The notes under the pieces are model-generated. The model was not told where the DNA came from and searched no databases. It saw only the letters and a list, made by a program, of their open reading frames with translations. From assembly GCA_037045155.1 (NCBI GenBank), contig JBAOIG010000003.1:372001-436000 (forward strand): 64,000 bases of DNA, read 5' to 3'. This DNA comes from Thermomicrobiales bacterium. Lineage in GTDB: Bacteria > Chloroflexota > Chloroflexia > Thermomicrobiales > CFX8. How positions within the stretch are numbered: the stretch's first letter is position 1; every line of letters starts with the position of its first letter. Below, piece by piece: positions 52,291 through 61,593 of the stretch. Position numbers and translations under genes: made by a program.

Positions 52291-52365
52291 AACCGCGATC
52301 CCGTCGCTTCCACTTACCCCTAGTATAGAACCCTTGTCGAGGAAGTCCGGCGAGAGCAACCGCGC

Positions 52366-52395
52366 TTGACACCTTTCTCCGGCGGTTCCTACACT
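52366..52395 (+). promoter_or_regulatory. sigma-70-type promoter of hemCDB
   Basis: A perfect TTGACA (52366-52371) and TACACT (52390-52395) are 18 bases apart. The hemC start is about 180 bases downstream, leaving a long untranslated leader with no recognised element. Confidence 0.75.
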
Positions 52396-52574
52396 TCCAT
52401 GTCAATTGAACCTTGCCCAGATTTCGCGCGATTGTCGTGCCCTGGGTGACTGGTAGCACCGTCGCGGTTGATCGGCTCTTCCGTCTGGTGCGCCGTGGGA
52501 ACGAGTACGAGTTTGATGATCCCACCTCATGGCCCGTGTGCCAGGGCGAGTGTCGCGAAGATCGGTCAAGTCTG

Positions 52575-53504
52575 ATGAGCAACAGCCGCGAACATACGCC
52601 AACAACACTTCGTATCGCGACGCGGGGCAGCCAGCTCGCGCGATTGCAGACCGATCGCGTCGCGTCGATTCTCGAGGCCGCGCACCCCGGTTTGCGCTGC
52701 GAGATTGTCGTTGTTTCGACCCAGGGAGATCGCGACAAGCAGACTCCGCTTGCGATCCTTGGGGGGCAGGGAGTATTTGCCAAGGAGCTTCAGCAGGCCG
52801 TCTTGCGCGGCGAGGCGGATTGCGCGGTGCACAGCGTCAAGGACCTCACGTCCGAGATGCCGGCCGGCCTTACATTGGCAGCCATCCTCGACCGAGCCGA
52901 TCCGCGCGATGTGCTCATTTCTCGCCATCCCGGCGGCCTTGCCGGCCTGCCCACGGGGGCGCGAGTTGGCACGAGTAGTCGTCGCCGCGTTGCCGAGTTG
53001 CGTCTTGCCCGCCCGGATCTCGTTGCCGTCGAGCTTCGAGGAAATGTCGATTCGCGCATCCGCAAGGTGCTCGATGATCCGGAGGCCGGGTATGACGCGG
53101 CGATCCTCGCGGCGGCAGGTGTCGAGCGGATGGAGCGCGGAGACACCATCTCCGAGTATCTGGACGTCGATCGGTTCATTCCAGCGCCGGGACAGGGCGC
53201 GCTTGGTGTTGACTGCCGATCCGACGATCGGGCAACACGGGCGCTTCTCGAAACAATTGCCGACTCGACGACGACCATCGAGGTCGAGGCCGAGCGGACG
53301 TTCTTGCGGGTTTGTGGCGGAGGCTGTCGCTCACCGCTGGCGGCCTACGCGCAGGCAGATGCAGGCATCGTCAGAATGTGGGCGATGTACGCTGATGAGT
53401 CTCTCGACCGCATAGCGACCACCGAGGACGAGGACGACATGGAGGATGCCAACTCGCTCGCTACTCGGCTGGCGACGACACTCCGGGAGCGTGTTGAGGC
53501 ATGA
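52575..53504 (+). CDS. hemC: hydroxymethylbilane synthase (porphobilinogen deaminase)
   Basis: HemC joins four porphobilinogen units into hydroxymethylbilane. The 309-residue product has LRIATRGSQLARLQ, the substrate Lys region AVHSVKDL, GTSSRRRVAELR, and the Cys that holds the dipyrromethane cofactor in VCGGGCRSPLAAYA. The ATG at 52575 has only a modest ribosome site. hemD overlaps its stop (ATGA). hemA is not in the window. Confidence 0.95.
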   Translation: MSNSREHTPTTLRIATRGSQLARLQTDRVASILEAAHPGLRCEIVVVSTQGDRDKQTPLAILGGQGVFAKELQQAVLRGEADCAVHSVKDLTSEMPAGLTLAAILDRADPRDVLISRHPGGLAGLPTGARVGTSSRRRVAELRLARPDLVAVELRGNVDSRIRKVLDDPEAGYDAAILAAAGVERMERGDTISEYLDVDRFIPAPGQGALGVDCRSDDRATRALLETIADSTTTIEVEAERTFLRVCGGGCRSPLAAYAQADAGIVRMWAMYADESLDRIATTEDEDDMEDANSLATRLATTLRERVEA

Positions 53505-54292
53505 GCGCGACACCGCCCGCGCGTGCTCTCGCCGGATTGCGGGTGGTTGTCACTCGTGCCAGGCGGCAGGCAGGCGACCTGGCCGGCCGGCTGGAGGCGC
53601 TCGGGGCCGAGGTTATCGAGCTGCCAGTAATCGAGATCCAGCCGCTACCCCCCGCTGGCCTCGACGCGGGCTTGCGCCAGCTTGCGAGCTTCGACTGGCT
53701 GGTGCTGACAAGCACGAACGGCGTGGACGTGCTGCTTGACCGCGCCCGGGCGCTCGAGATCACGATCGATCGTTCGTGTGGGCTGAAGGTCGCTGCGATC
53801 GGTGAGGCAACTGCTGGCAGGTTGACGGCCGCGTGTGTCCCGGTGCATCTCGTTCCGCCACGCGCCATCGCAGAATCGTTGCTGGAAGCGCTCGTCGCGC
53901 AAGGTGTTGCCGGCCGGCGGGTGCTCCTGCCGGTGGCCGAAGGGGCGCGGCAGGTTCTCCCGGAGGGCCTGCGCGCAGCAGGCGCGATGGTCGAAGTGAT
54001 TGACACATACCGAACAGTCCGACCGGCTGGCGCTGCCGCCGAGACAGTAGGCGCAATCCGCGAGGGAAGCGTCGATATGATGACCATCGCGTCGCCATCG
54101 GCGGCCCGGAATCTCGCTGAGATCGTCGGCTTGCCTCTGGCGAAAAGCATTATCGTCGCATCGATTGGGCCGATAACGAGCCAGGCAGCGCGTGAACTCG
54201 GCCTCAGAGTCAATGTCGAGGCTGCCGAGCATTCGATCGCGGGACTCGTCGATGCGGTGGTTGCGTGCGCGGCGGGCCGCGCGACAGAGTGA
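53501..54292 (+). CDS. hemD: uroporphyrinogen-III synthase
   Basis: HemD closes hydroxymethylbilane into uroporphyrinogen III with inversion of ring D. The sequence is poorly conserved in this family. Support comes from GLRVVVTRARRQAGDLAGRLEALGAEV at the N-terminus, FDWLVLTSTNGVDVLLDR, and VLLPVAEGARQVLPEGLRAAGA, plus its place between hemC and hemB. Length (263 residues) is normal. It overlaps hemC by 4 bases. Confidence 0.93.
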   Translation: MSATPPARALAGLRVVVTRARRQAGDLAGRLEALGAEVIELPVIEIQPLPPAGLDAGLRQLASFDWLVLTSTNGVDVLLDRARALEITIDRSCGLKVAAIGEATAGRLTAACVPVHLVPPRAIAESLLEALVAQGVAGRRVLLPVAEGARQVLPEGLRAAGAMVEVIDTYRTVRPAGAAAETVGAIREGSVDMMTIASPSAARNLAEIVGLPLAKSIIVASIGPITSQAARELGLRVNVEAAEHSIAGLVDAVVACAAGRATE

Positions 54293-54303
54293 GGAGCTAC
54301 TTG

Positions 54304-55380
54304 ATGTCACAATCTGGCGGGGCGCTGCCTGATTTTCGCCGGTATCGACGTCTCCGCCAGTCTGAAGGGCTGCGTCGCTTCGCGCGTGAGACCATCCTGC
54401 ATCCTGGTGATTTCGTCTATCCATTGTTCGTTACGTTCGGCAGGGGTGTCCGACGTGAGGTGTCCTCGATGCCTGATGTCTTTCAGCTCTCGATCGACCA
54501 GCTCGAACGCGAGGCGAATGTGCTGTTGGATCTCGGGATCGGAAGTGTCATTCTCTTCGGCATTCCCGAGGTGAAGGATCTTGACGCCTCCGATGCATAC
54601 GACCCCGATGGAGTCGTCCAGCAGGCGATCAGAGAACTGAAACGAATTGCCCCGAATCTCGTCGTCATCGGCGATGTCTGCTGCTGCGAGTACACGTCCC
54701 ACGGTCACTGTGGGATTCTGGACGGCGAGATCGTTGATAACGACCGGACGTTGGCGCTGTTGGCCCGGACGGCCGTCGCGCAGGCCCAGGCGGGCGTTGA
54801 TATCGTCGCGCCGTCGGACATGATGGATGGCCGGGTGCGCGTGATCCGCGAGGCGCTTGACGAGGCCGGCTACGTCAACCTGCCGGTTCTCTCCTATTCG
54901 GCAAAGTACGCTTCTGGCTTTTACGGTCCATTTCGCGACGCCGCAGATTCCACGCCGGAATTTGGCGATCGGCGCAGCCATCAGATGGACCCGGCAAATG
55001 TCCGCGAAGCCTATCTGGAGATCGCGGCCGACATCGACGAGGGCGCAGATGCGATCATCGTGAAGCCCGCCATGCCATATCTCGATGTTATCGCTGGAGC
55101 ACGTGAGCGGTTCGATGTTCCGATTGCCGCCTACAACGTCAGCGGCGAGTACGCGATGGTTCGCGCCGCTGGCCGGGCGGGCTGGATCGATGAACGCCGG
55201 GTGACGATGGAGCTGTTGACCTCGATCCGCCGGGCCGGCGCCAGTCAGATCATCACCTACCACGCCAAATCCGCCGCCGGTTGGCTCCGTGAGGAGTATG
55301 GCGCCACACTGACGGCTCGATCTTCACCCGTGGTTGGTGTGAGCCAGGGCACGCCCGCCGGAGGCGTACAATCAGATTGA
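54304..55380 (+). CDS. hemB: delta-aminolevulinic acid dehydratase (porphobilinogen synthase)
   Basis: HemB condenses two 5-aminolevulinate molecules into porphobilinogen. The 358-residue product has the zinc site in DVCCCEYTSHGHCG, and the two active-site Lys in SYSAKYAS and IIVKPAMPYLD (the second forms the Schiff base). MDPANVREAYLE is the phosphate/Mg-near segment. The metal site is the Cys-rich zinc type. The ATG at 54304 follows GAGTGAGGAG. It lies 11 bases after hemD. Confidence 0.96.
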   Translation: MSQSGGALPDFRRYRRLRQSEGLRRFARETILHPGDFVYPLFVTFGRGVRREVSSMPDVFQLSIDQLEREANVLLDLGIGSVILFGIPEVKDLDASDAYDPDGVVQQAIRELKRIAPNLVVIGDVCCCEYTSHGHCGILDGEIVDNDRTLALLARTAVAQAQAGVDIVAPSDMMDGRVRVIREALDEAGYVNLPVLSYSAKYASGFYGPFRDAADSTPEFGDRRSHQMDPANVREAYLEIAADIDEGADAIIVKPAMPYLDVIAGARERFDVPIAAYNVSGEYAMVRAAGRAGWIDERRVTMELLTSIRRAGASQIITYHAKSAAGWLREEYGATLTARSSPVVGVSQGTPAGGVQSD

Positions 55381-55443
55381 AGCGTCGTCCCGAAACCGGA
55401 CACGGCGTGGCTCAGAGGACACCAGGTGACGACGGGGGGAATC

Positions 55444-55821
55444 GTGCAGTTCTATCTCAAATCGGACAAGATCGACCCGGCAGCCGAGATTGGCGAGGTC
55501 GAGGGTCGGCAGATTCTGAAGCGCCTACGGCAGGCAGGCCGAAAGGTTGTCGATATCTACGCCCTCGAAGCCGATGGCAAGATCGATAGATACCAGGAGC
55601 GCACGCGTCGCAAGCTCGGCTCGAATGCGATCGCCTCGCGGACGTGGCTGTGCGAGACAGCCGAGGGCGAAGAGTGGGCCAACGGTCGCTATGTCCCGGA
55701 ACCAATCGAGGCGATCGACGAGACCGAGCCGACTCCACTGGCGGTTGTGCTGGTGCTCAGCGGGGCTGAATCGATGCCGGAGACGATCGTCGAGCAGCTT
55801 CAGGGTCTCCCGATCGGTTGA
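55444..55821 (+). CDS. hypothetical protein downstream of hemB (125 aa)
   Basis: A GTG at 55444 follows GACGGGGGGA and gives MQFYLKSDKIDPAAEIGEVE; a GTG at 55426 is an alternative. The product is soluble and mixed alpha/beta, with KRLRQAGRKVVDIYALEADG and TWLCETAEGEEWANGRY. No family is recognised. It lies 63 bases after hemB and ends just before a good terminator, so it may be the last gene of the hem operon. Confidence 0.65.
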   Translation: MQFYLKSDKIDPAAEIGEVEGRQILKRLRQAGRKVVDIYALEADGKIDRYQERTRRKLGSNAIASRTWLCETAEGEEWANGRYVPEPIEAIDETEPTPLAVVLVLSGAESMPETIVEQLQGLPIG

Positions 55822-55840
55822 CCGACGCCAGGAATCCGAT

Positions 55841-55868
55841 GAAGCCCGCTTCGTGCGGGCTTTCGTTT
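55841..55868 (+). terminator. rho-independent terminator after the hem operon
   Basis: AAGCCCGC (55842-55849) and GCGGGCTT (55855-55862) form a perfect stem, followed by TCGTTTT. Confidence 0.85.
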
Positions 55869-55922
55869 TGCCCGTCGCGCGTGCGATGATCGCCGCGGCA
55901 TCAGCCAGACAGGGGGGACTTG

Positions 55923-56879
55923 ATGGAATACCGTCAACTTGGTCGCAGTGGCGCGATGGTGTCGGCTCTCGGACTTGGTGGCAATACATTCGGCCGCGCG
56001 TGTGATGCCGCAATGACCGCTGCGATTGTGGATCGAGCCCTGAGCATCGGGATCAACCACTTCGACACCGCCGATATGTATGGCGGTACCCGGTCAGAGG
56101 AGTATCTCGGCGCAGCGCTTCGTGGCCGGCGTAGCGACGCGATCATCGCGACGAAAACAGGCTACCCACTCGGTGAGGGGCCGAACGACGAAGGCCTCTC
56201 GCGGCGGCGAATCATCGCCAGTTGCGAGGCGAGCCTGCGGCGACTTCAGACTGACTACGTCGATGTCTATTATCTGCATCTTCCGGATCCTCGCACCGAT
56301 ATCGAGGAGAGCCTGCAGGCGTTGGACGACCTCGTTCGACAGGGTAAGGTCCGCTACGCGGCGTGCTCGAACTACACCGGCTGGGAGATAGCTCGACTTT
56401 GTGAGCGCGCGATGGCACACGGGTGGGCTGTTCCGGTCCTCACCCAGTCGCACTACAACATGTTCTCGCGCGAGACAGGTCGGGACATTGCTCCGGCCGC
56501 AGCGGCCTATGGCATGGGGATCGTGCCGTATTCACCGCTGGCCGGCGGGCTTCTGACCGGGAAGTACCGTTCTGTCAGCGATGCCCAGCCCGGGACCCGC
56601 GCCTGGAACAACCCGCGGTTCGAGACGCTCCTCGGCACGGATGTGCTCGATGTCGTCGCTGCCTTGCGGGAGTTCGCTGCGCGTTACGACCGCACCGTCG
56701 GAGATCTGGCCGTCGCGTGGTTGCTGAATCAACCTGCCGTTTCCTCGGTGATAACCGGAGTGACCAGCCCAGAGCAGGTGGAGACGAACGCTCGGGCGGT
56801 CGGCTGGATGTTCGACGAGACGGAGTTGGCTGATCTTGCCGGGATTCTGGCCGGTGTTCCCGAAGGATTGGATCGTTAG
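55923..56879 (+). CDS. aldo/keto reductase
   Basis: The 318-residue (alpha/beta)8-barrel reduces carbonyls with NADPH. The catalytic tetrad is visible: Asp and Tyr in HFDTADMYGG, Lys in IATKTGYP, His in YYLHLPDPRT. NADPH-binding residues occur in PYSPLAGGLLTGKYR and SSVITGVTSPEQVETN. It belongs to the AKR12/YhdN-like bacterial group. The ATG at 55923 follows AGGGGGGAC. The substrate is unknown. It is 1 base from the next gene, a CMD-type protein. Confidence 0.92.
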   Translation: MEYRQLGRSGAMVSALGLGGNTFGRACDAAMTAAIVDRALSIGINHFDTADMYGGTRSEEYLGAALRGRRSDAIIATKTGYPLGEGPNDEGLSRRRIIASCEASLRRLQTDYVDVYYLHLPDPRTDIEESLQALDDLVRQGKVRYAACSNYTGWEIARLCERAMAHGWAVPVLTQSHYNMFSRETGRDIAPAAAAYGMGIVPYSPLAGGLLTGKYRSVSDAQPGTRAWNNPRFETLLGTDVLDVVAALREFAARYDRTVGDLAVAWLLNQPAVSSVITGVTSPEQVETNARAVGWMFDETELADLAGILAGVPEGLDR

Positions 56880-56880
56880 G

Positions 56881-57267
56881 GTGAGCCACGACGATGTGGA
56901 GATGGACTCGGGGTTGAATCGGATCGAGGCATTTCGCGCGCGACGCGCTCGTCAGAATGAGCGTGTCTTCGAGATCGACCACCTCGGCATCCGACGATTC
57001 TTTCGTCTGGATAGCGCCGCCTACGAGCCCGGAGCACTCGACGCGCGGACGAAGGAGCTGATGGGGTTGGTTGCGTCGGCAGTGTTGCGCTGCGACGACT
57101 GCGTGGACTATCACCTCGACCAGTGTATTGACGCGGGCGTGACTGATGACGAGCTTTACGACGCGCTGAACGTCGCGCTTGTTGTTGGCGGAAGCATCGT
57201 CATTCCGCATCTGCGCCACGCTGTCGAGTCGATCGATCTGATCCGGGCTAGCGACGAGGCGCGTTGA
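56881..57267 (+). CDS. carboxymuconolactone-decarboxylase/AhpD-like protein
   Basis: The product (128 residues from the GTG at 56881) has the CMD fold with a C-x-x-C site (LRCDDCVDYHLDQC) and the conserved downstream His. In AhpD-like proteins such a pair gives peroxidase or disulfide activity. DARTKELMGLVASAVLRCDD is typical. The start is uncertain; ATG 56902 is an alternative, but its preceding bases are too close for a good site. It directly follows the aldo/keto reductase stop. Confidence 0.85.
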   Translation: MSHDDVEMDSGLNRIEAFRARRARQNERVFEIDHLGIRRFFRLDSAAYEPGALDARTKELMGLVASAVLRCDDCVDYHLDQCIDAGVTDDELYDALNVALVVGGSIVIPHLRHAVESIDLIRASDEAR

Positions 57268-57276
57268 TTCGCCAGG

Positions 57277-58560
57277 TCAATCGATGGCCGGCACGATATC
57301 CGGACTTTCCACGACCGTTGCTGTGGCCGGCCGTGACGCAGCGCGGACAAAGTAGGCATAGAACAACACCATCGCCAGCGACATGAACACGATGTATGCG
57401 CCGAACACGACGTTGTAGCCGCGGCTGACGATCAACCCACCTGCGATGAAGCTGGATAGTGACCAGCCTAGACTCCATGCGCCCGATCGAAGGCTGAATA
57501 CCGATGCTCGCGCGCGGGCAGGAAGAATGTCCGAGATGTACGTGCTATCGATCGGCCATGCCATGTTGATCGAGGTCGTCCGAAGCATGTGCGCGACGAT
57601 CGCGACTGGCAGGGCCGGGGTTAGCATCAACAGCATATAGAACGGAACCGGCGCGAGTCGGACGATGACGACTGCCCGCAGGGGCCCCAACCGTTGCGCG
57701 ACCATCGGGGACATCAGCCCGACGAACGCTGCCATCAAGCCCGCCGCCGAAAAGATCAATCCGATCTGGCCGGCGCTGGCCCCTTGTCGCTCCAGGAAGA
57801 CGTTGTAGAACGGAAACAACGCCCCGGCGCCAAGGCTCATGAGCCCGCCAACGGCAATGAAAACCATCATGTGCCGGCGGATGATCCGTTGGTCGGTAAT
57901 AACTTGCGATCCGTGGCCGGCCTCCTCATCGTCGTTCGGAATGGCCCGTTTTCGTTCGGCGCTCATCATGAGGAGCGGGATAATCGCCAGCCCGGCAAAC
58001 GCGAGTCCGACCAGAAGCGTGTAGCGATACGCTTCCGGGCTCTGGGCAGGGATAGAGGAGAACAGACTCAGCGAGCGTGGCATCCACCCACCGAGCAGAC
58101 TCCCGAATGTCATCGAGAGCGAGTTCAGCGAGAAGGCAAGCGCAGCGACATGGTGGCGTTCGTGGCTGCGGGTGAGCTCGACGATGAATGGCATTGTGGG
58201 AACGAACAGGAACGCCGTCCCGGCGCCGCTGAGACCGGCGAACACGAGCAGTAGCGTCGGGTCGGTGATCAGACAGGCGAAGACAGACGTAACGAGGAAG
58301 ATAACCAGACCGAAGGATACCGTGCGCCAGACGCCCAGCCGGTTGATCAACATTCCCATCGCCAGGGCGACAAACGCCATGACGAGGGTGTTCACTGAGT
58401 TCCAACGACCGATGAAGTCCTCTTCGTGTCCGAGCTGGATGAGGTACAGGTTGAAGATGAGCGTGAAGACGCCGATGCCGACGTTGGAGATGAGACTGTA
58501 CAGAAGAAACAGCTTGATATCGCGGCTATGCGCTTTGATGCCGCGAATGTAAGCGCTCAC
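57277..58560 (-). CDS. MFS transporter
   Basis: The 427-residue product has 12 predicted helices in two halves, joined by a charged loop (AERKRAIPNDDEEAGHGSQV). MFS motifs include GMLINRLGVWRTVSFG between helices 2 and 3 and FVGLMSPMVAQRLGPLR in the second half. The GTG at 58560 follows GCAGGAGAG. The substrate cannot be told; it looks like the drug/sugar-permease-like type. It converges on the CMD gene with a 9-base gap. Confidence 0.9.
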   Translation of the reverse strand: MSAYIRGIKAHSRDIKLFLLYSLISNVGIGVFTLIFNLYLIQLGHEEDFIGRWNSVNTLVMAFVALAMGMLINRLGVWRTVSFGLVIFLVTSVFACLITDPTLLLVFAGLSGAGTAFLFVPTMPFIVELTRSHERHHVAALAFSLNSLSMTFGSLLGGWMPRSLSLFSSIPAQSPEAYRYTLLVGLAFAGLAIIPLLMMSAERKRAIPNDDEEAGHGSQVITDQRIIRRHMMVFIAVGGLMSLGAGALFPFYNVFLERQGASAGQIGLIFSAAGLMAAFVGLMSPMVAQRLGPLRAVVIVRLAPVPFYMLLMLTPALPVAIVAHMLRTTSINMAWPIDSTYISDILPARARASVFSLRSGAWSLGWSLSSFIAGGLIVSRGYNVVFGAYIVFMSLAMVLFYAYFVRAASRPATATVVESPDIVPAID

Positions 58561-58632
58561 ATCTCTCCTGCCTCACTCGACTAGATTGAAGCGGATTATA
58601 GCCGGAGGGGCGACCAAGCGCATGGGTCGCGC

Positions 58633-60340
58633 CTATGTTGCCGGCCGGAAATCTTCGAGATGCAGCTCCAGGTTGTCCCGGCCATTCCAGGTGTCGCGTC
58701 GGATCCGGGTGACGATGTCGATCTTCGGGGTGTTCGTAAGCTCTGCCAGGCGGTCGCCGGCGTTGAAGAAGACGGCTTTGTGCGAACGGTTGCGGTCGTC
58801 GGTGACGTGAAGAAGGAGGTGTCGACCGTCGTTGGATGCACGGGCGGAGCGGTGCCCGACGCCACGGACGAGGATCCGTGGCTCTTCGTTGCCCGCGCCG
58901 AACGGCTCGAGACGCTGCAGCAGATCGACGGTTCCAAGGTCGAGATCGTTTGCGATGGTCTCCGCGTCGATAACGATCTCACGCTCTGGCAGCCGACCGC
59001 GGCAAAGATCCAGAACCGTGGCATTGAGCTCGTCGGTGAACTTCCCGAGCACGTCGTAGCGCATCGACAGACCCGCCGCCGCCGCGTGTCCCCCAAATCG
59101 GTCCAGAAGGTCCTGACTGGCGCTGATCGCATCGACGATGTCGACTCCTGGCACCGAACGGGCCGACCCGCGGACGATCTCACCATCGCGTTCCAGGACG
59201 ATCGTCGGCCGATAGTACTGGTCGACGAGGCGACTGGCGACAAGTCCGACGATGCCGTTGCTCCAGCCTTCGCCAGCTACGACGATCGCGGGGTCAGTCG
59301 GCCTCCAGCCGCTTGCGCGGAAGCTGCTCCTCCGCTTCCCGAAGCACTCGTGTCGTCTCGCTTCGACGATGCTCGTTCAAAGCATTGAGCTGCGCCGCGA
59401 GAGGCGTGGCAGTTGTTTCGTCGTCTGCCAATAACAGATCGAGCGCCAGTGTCGGGTCGTCGATCCGGCCGGCAGCGTTGATCCGCGGCCCGATGGTAAA
59501 TCCGATGTGCCAACTCGACAGATCTGCCTGTGGCACCCCCGCGTTGGCGCACAACGCAATGATCCCGGGCAGTAGCCAGCGGCGCAGCTTGGATATTCCA
59601 CGGGCTACCAGGATGCGATTCTCTCCGCGCAGGCTTACGACATCGGCAACGCTGCCGAGCGCGACGTACGGCAGATACATCTGAGCGTCATCGTCACCCA
59701 GCAACAATCGAATCAGCATGTAGGTGACACCGACGGCGGCCAGGTCAGCGAATGGGTACGCGTTATCCGGTCTCCGAGGGGAGATGAACGCGACGCCATC
59801 CGGCAGCGCGCCACTGTAGTGATGATGGTCGATGACGATCGCGTCGATTCCGTGATCGAGGAGTGTCTGGAGCTCGATAGGGCTGCTGCTTCCGCAATCC
59901 ACCGTTACGACCAGGTCCGGCTGCTCGGCGAGGATGCGATCGACGGCTCGCGCTGTGAGCCCATACCCATCGCGGATTCGGTGCGGGATCAGTGGGATCG
60001 GAGCCGCGCCAAGACGTCGGAGCACGCGAACCAGCATCGCAGTCGATGTCAGCCCATCGACATCGTAATCGCCGAAGACAACGATGCGTCTTCCGTCTGC
60101 GATGGCGTCGCGCAATCGCTGAGCCGCGTCTTCTGCATCGGGGAGGAGACGCGCATCCGCGAGTGTCCCGCGGCTCGGGGTCAGAAAGCGGGTCGCCTCT
60201 TCCGTCGTCGAAATGCCGCGGGAACGAAGGATAGCGGACAGCAGTGGATGGTCAACGAGGTTCGGGCCAGGGTGACCGGTCAGATGATCGACGTTCCAGC
60301 GTGTCGTCACCGCAGGAGCGTCTTCGTTACTCTGGCCCAT
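58633..60340 (-). pseudogene. recJ: single-stranded-DNA exonuclease RecJ, +1 frame change at UGA-C
   Basis: RecJ is a 5'-3' exonuclease in recombination and mismatch repair. From the ATG at 60340 the DHH domain is seen: VFGDYDVDGLTSTAML, VTVDCGSSSP, IVIDHHHYSG, then GPRINAAGRIDDP. The frame then stops at a TGA at 59296-59294. The rest continues in the +1 frame with the DHHA1 part (IVVAGEGWSNGIVGLVASRL, GSARSVPGVDIV, LLDRFGGHAAAAGLSMRYD) and an OB-fold end. The total, 1708 bases, equals 569 codons plus one. The site reads GGAGG-CC-GAC-TGA-C, and reading UGAC as GAC restores the family sequence. Either an indel or a programmed shift. It overlaps the regulator gene by 14 bases. Confidence 0.87.
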
Positions 60341-61025
60341 TCTGTGCCCGTTCGTCGGTCGCGGGAGGTTGTCGCAGGATCTGGATCGTCTCGGCCAGGT
60401 CCGCGCCGAGATAGTGCTCCTCGTCGTTAACAACCAGCCGTAATGGACCGGCGAATGGGAGCCGCTCCAGGAGTCGTACCGTTGCCTCCGGGTAGAGGCC
60501 GATCGAACCGAGGTAACGGAGCTTGTCAGGATCATCGTCGGCAACGCGGCTGACCCTGGCTGATTCGCCGACAGCGAGGGCCGTCAACCGATCGAGAGCA
60601 ATTGCGGGCACAGCGCCTTCGATGCTGGGGATTGGGTCGCCATGTGGATCTGTCGTTGGGAACCCGAGCGCGGCGTCGATTCGGGCCTCGAACTCCTCCG
60701 AGATCGTGTGCTCGAGCCGCTCGGCCTCTTCGTGGACTTCGTCCCAGGAGTATCCGAGCGCCTCGGCGAGGTAGAGCTCGAGCAACCGATGATGGCGGAC
60801 GACTTCGAGCGCCGCTTTCTGGCCGGCAGGTGTCAGGCGAACCGAGTGGTATCGCTGGTGGTCGACGAGATGGAGCTCGGCTAACCGCTTGATCATCCCG
60901 GTGACAGACGGAGCCGCCACGGCCAGCCGTTCGGCTATAGCCTGTGTCGTCGCCCGTTGGCCGTCTTCAGACAGGCGGTAGATAGTCTTGAGGTAATCCT
61001 CCATCGCTGGAGTGATCGTGACCAC
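60327..61025 (-). CDS. DtxR/MntR-family metal-dependent regulator (probably Mn-responsive)
   Basis: The 232-residue product has a winged helix (TTQAIAERLAVAAPSVTGMIKRL), a metal-binding dimerisation domain (HHRLLELYLAEALGYSWDEV then HEEAERLEHTIS), and a C-terminal SH3-like FeoA domain. In DtxR/IdeR one ligand is Cys, in a motif like EACRWEH; here the same place is Glu (EAERLEH). Also, TPAMEDYLKTIY has Asp where DtxR has Met. Both choices are those of MntR, so Mn(II) is the likely signal. Genes under its control are not evident in the window. GTG at 61025 with AGGTGAC. It overlaps recJ by 14 bases. Confidence 0.88.
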   Translation of the reverse strand: MVTITPAMEDYLKTIYRLSEDGQRATTQAIAERLAVAAPSVTGMIKRLAELHLVDHQRYHSVRLTPAGQKAALEVVRHHRLLELYLAEALGYSWDEVHEEAERLEHTISEEFEARIDAALGFPTTDPHGDPIPSIEGAVPAIALDRLTALAVGESARVSRVADDDPDKLRYLGSIGLYPEATVRLLERLPFAGPLRLVVNDEEHYLGADLAETIQILRQPPATDERAQNGPE

Positions 61026-61098
61026 GTTGTCACCTGCCTTGCTTATGCCGAGACGGCGAGCGCTGATGTGCGGATGTTGAGCGTGGCCCGCGTCGAGA

Positions 61099-61593
61099 TC
61101 AGTCGTCCTCGCCCAGGATCCGCCAGAACAATACTGTTTCGGCGACCAGGATCAGCGCGGTGACGACTGCCGAACCGACGCACCACTGGCATATCGCCTT
61201 GATAACCCAGATCTCCAGATACGTCAGATAGAGAGCATAGGCGAAGCCGGCCAGCGCGATGGCCCAAGCTGCCATCGTTGCCTGTCGATAGCTCATCGGC
61301 AGCCAGTTGTGAAGACGGCCGGCCGCCAACAATCCCATGACGATGTACATCCCGACGCCGAGAATCGCGATCGGTACCGGTCCGATCGTCGCGTACGCGC
61401 TCTTCTGGACTGTTCCGCAGTTTCCCACCGCGCACACGAGGACGCTCTCGTTGTAGTGGGCCCAGGTCAGATATCCCGCGATCGCCGCGCCGATAACGCT
61501 CAGAATGATGACGGTCCCGAGGATTCGGGACCGTCCATCTTCGGTCGTGCTACTTGCTGAGTTCCGCGTCAATGCGCTGCTGGAGTTGCTCAA
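61099..61593 (-). CDS. vitamin K epoxide reductase (VKOR) family protein
   Basis: The product has four to five membrane helices. The redox Cys are in CAVGNCGTVQKSAYA (an outer pair) and the active-site C-x-x-C in KAICQWCVGSAVV. VKOR reoxidises DsbA-like proteins and passes electrons to quinone. The start is uncertain: TTG at 61593 lies inside the DsbA gene by 44 bases, and TTG at 61572 is an alternative; neither has a clear ribosome site, so translation may be coupled. It pairs with the DsbA-like gene directly before it. Confidence 0.85.
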   Translation of the reverse strand: MSNSSSALTRNSASSTTEDGRSRILGTVIILSVIGAAIAGYLTWAHYNESVLVCAVGNCGTVQKSAYATIGPVPIAILGVGMYIVMGLLAAGRLHNWLPMSYRQATMAAWAIALAGFAYALYLTYLEIWVIKAICQWCVGSAVVTALILVAETVLFWRILGEDD

